Shown piece by piece: positions 13,229 through 15,515 of a stretch of DNA of 15,515 nt. The DNA comes from SZUA-318 sp964412015 (lineage in GTDB: Bacteria; Gemmatimonadota; Gemmatimonadetes; Longimicrobiales; Gaopeijiaceae). The translations under genes were made by a program, and so were the position numbers. The notes beneath the pieces were generated by a model. It saw only the letters and a program-made list of their open reading frames with translations, did not search any database and was not told the origin of the DNA. The DNA lies in contig CAYPMO010000053.1 in NCBI GenBank assembly GCA_964412015.1, forward strand, positions 1 through 15,515, in the 5' to 3' direction. How positions within the stretch are numbered: position 1 is the stretch's first letter; every line of letters starts with the position of its first letter.

Positions 13229-13611
13229 CACCGGCGGGGCCTCCACGTCGCTGGGATGTGGTCCGCGTGAATCTCGAGCCGCACGAGGGAAGCGAGCAGG
13301 GCGGCGCCCGCCCGGCGCTCGTCGTGTCCAACGACGGCTTCAACCGCCACTTCCCGCTCGTGACCGTCCTGCCGCTGACGGGCCTCCAGCGAAAGCGCCG
13401 ACGTGTGTACGCGTTCGAGGTGCTGCTTCCCGCGGGGGCTGCCGGCAACCCACGGGACAGCGTGGTGATGCCGCACCAGATCCGTACGGTGGCGCGCTCC
13501 CGGATCACGGGAACCCTGGGCTCGCTCAACGATCCCGAGCTCCGCGACGCGGTCGAGGACCGGATGCTCGACCACCTGGGGATCGGGTTCGAAGAGGCGG
13601 ACGACCTCTGA
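13225..13611 (+). CDS. MazF/PemK-type endoribonuclease toxin
   Basis: A 128-residue toxin of the MazF/PemK/CcdB-fold group, which cuts single-stranded mRNA at short motifs. The core pattern is clear: RRWDVVRVNLEPHEGSEQGG, then ARPALVVSNDGFNRH (strands 1 and 2 with the loop holding the catalytic Arg), FPLVTVLPLTGLQRKRR, and the later GNPRDSVVMPHQIRTVARSR. The last segment, ITGTLGSLNDPELRDAVEDR, is the usual C-terminal helix. Length is normal. It starts at a GTG that shares GTGA with the antitoxin stop, so toxin translation depends on antitoxin translation. The active-site region looks intact. The cleavage motif cannot be predicted. It is followed by 91 bp containing the likely promoter of the MarR gene. 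Confidence 0.93.
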   Translation: MTPAGPPRRWDVVRVNLEPHEGSEQGGARPALVVSNDGFNRHFPLVTVLPLTGLQRKRRRVYAFEVLLPAGAAGNPRDSVVMPHQIRTVARSRITGTLGSLNDPELRDAVEDRMLDHLGIGFEEADDL

Positions 13612-13637
13612 GTCCTCTCGGCGCGCTTGCGGGAAGG

Positions 13638-13670
13638 TTTGTTGCGTTAAATAGATTGTTTATATCACAA
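13638..13670 (+). promoter_or_regulatory. AT-rich promoter/operator candidate before the MarR gene
   Basis: This is the most AT-rich stretch in a very GC-rich window and lies 32 bp before the MarR start. TATATC (13661-13666) could be a -10, with TTTGTT (13638-13643) 17 bp upstream as a poor -35. TTGT (13656-13659) and ACAA (13667-13670) form a short dyad with a 7-bp spacer over the -10, a size that fits MarR operators. The base composition is evident; the elements are only suggestive. Confidence 0.45.
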
Positions 13671-13702
13671 CAGTCCCACTGCTAACCAACACCGGGATTT
13701 CC

Positions 13703-14176
13703 ATGGGCCTGAGCGAGGAGCTGGGCTTCCCGAAGCGGCTCGTCAACGAGGACCACGAGGCCCTGCTGGGCGTCCTCGTCACCGCGGACGTCCTGAAGAA
13801 GGAGTCCACGCGGCTCTTCGCACCCCTCGGTATCACGGCAGCGCAGTTCAACGTTCTGATTCTCCTGTATGCCCAGTCCGAGGACGGGACCATGAGTCAG
13901 AGCGATCTCGGCCGCCTGCTCACCGTCCACCGCTCCAACGTCACGGGCCTCGTGGATCGCCTGGAGGCGCAGGGCCTGGTCCAGCGCCAGGACGACCTCA
14001 GCGATCGGCGGGTGAACCGGGTCGCCCTCACCGAGGCGGGAAGGAACACGGCCAGGCGGGCGGAAGAGATCTACCTCGACCGCATCCATCGGATCATGAG
14101 CGTGCTCGAACCCGCCGAGTGGAGGGGTCTCTCGTCCACTCTCGGGAACATCAGGGCCCGCGCAAGGGCCGGGTAG
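13703..14176 (+). CDS. MarR-family transcriptional regulator
   Basis: A 157-residue winged-helix regulator. The helices of the dimer domain cover about residues 15-45. ITAAQFNVLILLYAQSEDG leads into the DNA-binding part, where MSQSDLGRLLTVHRSNVTGL (about 69-88) is the helix-turn-helix and VDRLEAQGLVQRQDDLSDRR with VNRVALTEAG forms the wing with its conserved DxxDRR. The C-terminal helix (IHRIMSVLEPAEWRGLSSTL) completes the dimer. The length and order match the family. The ATG at 13703 lacks a strong ribosome site. A small membrane-protein gene follows after 61 bp on the same strand and could be its target or partner. An autoregulatory dyad is suspected just upstream. The ligand is unknown. 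Confidence 0.93.
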   Translation: MGLSEELGFPKRLVNEDHEALLGVLVTADVLKKESTRLFAPLGITAAQFNVLILLYAQSEDGTMSQSDLGRLLTVHRSNVTGLVDRLEAQGLVQRQDDLSDRRVNRVALTEAGRNTARRAEEIYLDRIHRIMSVLEPAEWRGLSSTLGNIRARARAG

Positions 14177-14237
14177 CTCGGGAGATCACCCCGTCGCCGC
14201 AGGGCCGCGAAGTGCACCTTGTCCGCAGGAGGTCGCC

Positions 14238-14675
14238 ATGTTCATCGGGCTGCTCGCGGTCACCTTCCTCATCGCCTTGGCGGTGAGCGCCACGATCGCT
14301 GTCCTGTTCGCCAGGCCTGTCGACCGAATCATGAACCGGATCGTCCCCGACGACATCAGCGCGGCGTGGGTGCGCTACCTGACGTTCGCGATCTTCGTGG
14401 TGGGTGTCGGGGGCGGGGTCCGGATCCACGAGATCGAGCGGTATGTCACGCCGCACGACAAGGACATCGGAGTCCTGGCGCTCACACCCGAGCGGTGGGT
14501 CATCGAGGTTTACTCCACGATCATCGGGACCCTGGGCGCCATCGCCTGGATGCTCCTGGTGTTCTTCGTCTTCGCCCTGGTGGCCTATGTGGTCGTCCGG
14601 GCCTTCGAGGTGAAGAGGAGCGACAAGGCACCCGTCCTGCCCCGCGACTCCGGCCCGGAGGGGACGGCCGTCTGA
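14238..14675 (+). CDS. small three-helix membrane protein, unknown function
   Basis: A 145-residue integral membrane protein. Helices lie at residues 2-24 (FIGLLAVTFLIALAVSATIA), 44-61 (VRYLTFAIFVVGVGGGVR) and 92-121 (IIGTLGAIAWMLLVFFVFAL). The first loop contains RPVDRIMNRIVPDDIS, and the second (62-90) is charged, with IHEIERYVTPHDKD and PERWVIEVY. The tail is hydrophilic and probably cytoplasmic. AGGAGG lies 6 bp before the ATG, so the start is secure. It follows the MarR gene by 61 bp and may be co-transcribed with it. The conserved-looking loop with HEIERYV suggests a real family, but I do not recognise one and assign no function. Confidence 0.8.
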   Translation: MFIGLLAVTFLIALAVSATIAVLFARPVDRIMNRIVPDDISAAWVRYLTFAIFVVGVGGGVRIHEIERYVTPHDKDIGVLALTPERWVIEVYSTIIGTLGAIAWMLLVFFVFALVAYVVVRAFEVKRSDKAPVLPRDSGPEGTAV

Positions 14676-14720
14676 TGCATGGCCGTGTCGTCGGCCGCGC
14701 GACGGCAGGACGGGCGCTGG

Positions 14721-14831
14721 GCGCACGGCGATGATCTGGCCGATCGCGTGGCCGTCGCGGATATAGGGATGCCGAAGGATCTCCAGCATGTAGTCCTTGG
14801 CCGTGACGTTCGGGGCCGGTATCGAGGCAAC
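14721..14831 (-). pseudogene. probable coding remnant on the minus strand
   Basis: The 238-bp gap 14676-14913 has no complete plus-strand gene. On the minus strand 37 codons from 14831 down to 14721 read like a natural protein: VASIPAPNVTAKDYMLEILR, then HPYIRDGHAIGQIIAVR. Third positions are strongly G/C and the mix of hydrophobic and charged residues is unlike the Arg/Pro-rich shadow frames around it. The similarity of composition fades on both sides, with no credible start, ribosome site or stop nearby. It looks like a fragment of a lost gene. I do not recognise the family. Confidence 0.35.
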
Positions 14832-14913
14832 CCCTCGGAGTCGGTGGCTCGTCTCAGGGGGCGCTCGGTGCGATGATGGAGGTGGCGCGGAGGATCCGTG
14901 GAGGAGGAGTGCC

Positions 14914-15515
14914 GTGAATTCAGCTCGTGTTCGTCCCGTGTGGCCACTGCTCGTGGCCGTGGCCGCCGCCGTTCCCTCGATGGCACAGGAGGTCGTGGAC
15001 CTACCCGGGCAGGACAAGGAGCTCCCCGCCGCGCTGGAGGAGGTCTTCCGCGTCGGGTCCTTGGCCGGGGCGGACTGGGAGACCTTCGGCGAGGTCGGCG
15101 GCGTGGGTTTCGACGCCCAGGGTCGTCTGTACGTATTCGACCGGCAGAGCTCGCGCGTCGTGATCACGGACGCTTCGGGAAAGTTCATCCGGGAGGTCGG
15201 CAGGGCCGGCGAGGGGCCGGGTGAGCTTCGCATGCCCGTGGCGTTCACCGTGCTCCGTGACGGGACGCTCGTGATCGCCGACATGGGGCACCGGGCGTAC
15301 CAGTTGTTCGCTCCGGACGGCCGGTTCCAACGGATGGTGTCATTCGGGGGAGACGGCGGCCCCATCCGCCTCGGCGACGTGAGTCCCGATCCCCGGGGCG
15401 GCGCGATCTTCAGCGGTGGCGGGAACATGGCGGTCTCGATGTCGAGCGGCCCCGGGGGCGCAGCTCCGGCGCTTCCCACCAACCGGCCGATCGAGCGGGT
15501 GGCGCTGGCCGCCGA
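14914..15515 (+). CDS. secreted 6-bladed beta-propeller protein, 3'-partial
   Basis: An open frame that runs out of the window after 200 codons. It starts at GTG 14914, with GAGGAGGAG at 14901-14909 as a strong ribosome site. The first 25 residues are a signal peptide (NSARVRPVWPLLVAVAAAVP, cut after SMAQ or SMA). The mature part shows NHL/6-bladed-propeller repeats: GEVGGVGFDAQGRLYVFDRQ, then VVITDASGKFIREVG, the hallmark RAGEGPGELRMPVAFTVLRD, DGTLVIADMGHRAYQLFAPD and GRFQRMVSF. Such proteins are abundant in Gemmatimonadota and are often exported; most have no known function and may bind ligands or proteins at the surface. The Gly/Ser-rich insert GGGNMAVSMSSGPGGAAPA near residue 175 is a likely loop between blades. 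The rest of the gene is outside the window. Confidence 0.85.
   Translation, partial: MNSARVRPVWPLLVAVAAAVPSMAQEVVDLPGQDKELPAALEEVFRVGSLAGADWETFGEVGGVGFDAQGRLYVFDRQSSRVVITDASGKFIREVGRAGEGPGELRMPVAFTVLRDGTLVIADMGHRAYQLFAPDGRFQRMVSFGGDGGPIRLGDVSPDPRGGAIFSGGGNMAVSMSSGPGGAAPALPTNRPIERVALAA

Noticed and set aside
14151..15482. A 443-codon minus-strand frame opposite the membrane and propeller genes
   Set aside because: Most of it is Ser/Pro/Arg-rich shadow of the propeller gene; only the 37-codon patch at 14721-14831 looks protein-like and is listed separately.

Overview
The window is GC-rich, densely coding bacterial DNA. The combination of an ADOP-type MacB/FtsX permease behind a PadR regulator, a secreted S9 peptidase, a signal-peptide-bearing 6-bladed beta-propeller protein and a beta-barrel protein with a CxxxxC N-terminal domain suggests Gemmatimonadota, with Acidobacteriota as the main alternative. 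This placement is inference; no rRNA or other phylogenetic marker lies in the window. No tRNA, rRNA, CRISPR array, insertion sequence or phage gene was seen.

Layout. Positions 2-1908 (+) hold a nicotinate/nicotinamide salvage pair: nicotinate phosphoribosyltransferase (5' end outside the window) overlapping nicotinamidase. Positions 1956-2592 (-) hold a VapBC toxin-antitoxin module with a perfect inverted repeat across the antitoxin start codon. Positions 2725-5783 (+) hold a PadR regulator, a small free-standing permease-prefix ORF and an 815-residue ABC permease. Positions 5994-6488 (+) encode a CopD-like membrane protein, and 6672-7991 (+) an exported beta-barrel protein. It converges on a small lipoprotein gene (8013-8429, -), with a perfect hairpin at the junction.

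Positions 8496-10501 (-) form the most interesting unit. In transcription order it is an alpha/beta hydrolase of the haloalkane dehalogenase family, a CrcB/Fluc fluoride channel, a DUF190 PII-like protein and a stand-alone Lrp/AsnC ligand-binding domain. The first three genes are joined by 4-bp ATGA overlaps. This suggests halide, possibly fluoride, release coupled to export, although the hydrolase has Glu where the family has its Asp nucleophile. Positions 10612-12798 (-) encode an exported prolyl-oligopeptidase-family peptidase.

Positions 12935-13611 (+) hold a MazEF-like module whose promoter region carries a three-copy 7-bp repeat. Positions 13703-14675 (+) hold a MarR regulator and a small three-helix membrane protein. 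A stretch at about 14721-14831 (-) looks like a coding remnant. The window ends inside a secreted 6-bladed beta-propeller gene (14914 onward, +). Both toxin-antitoxin modules appear to use promoters placed so that transcription would start at or within about a base of the antitoxin ATG, which predicts leaderless mRNAs.
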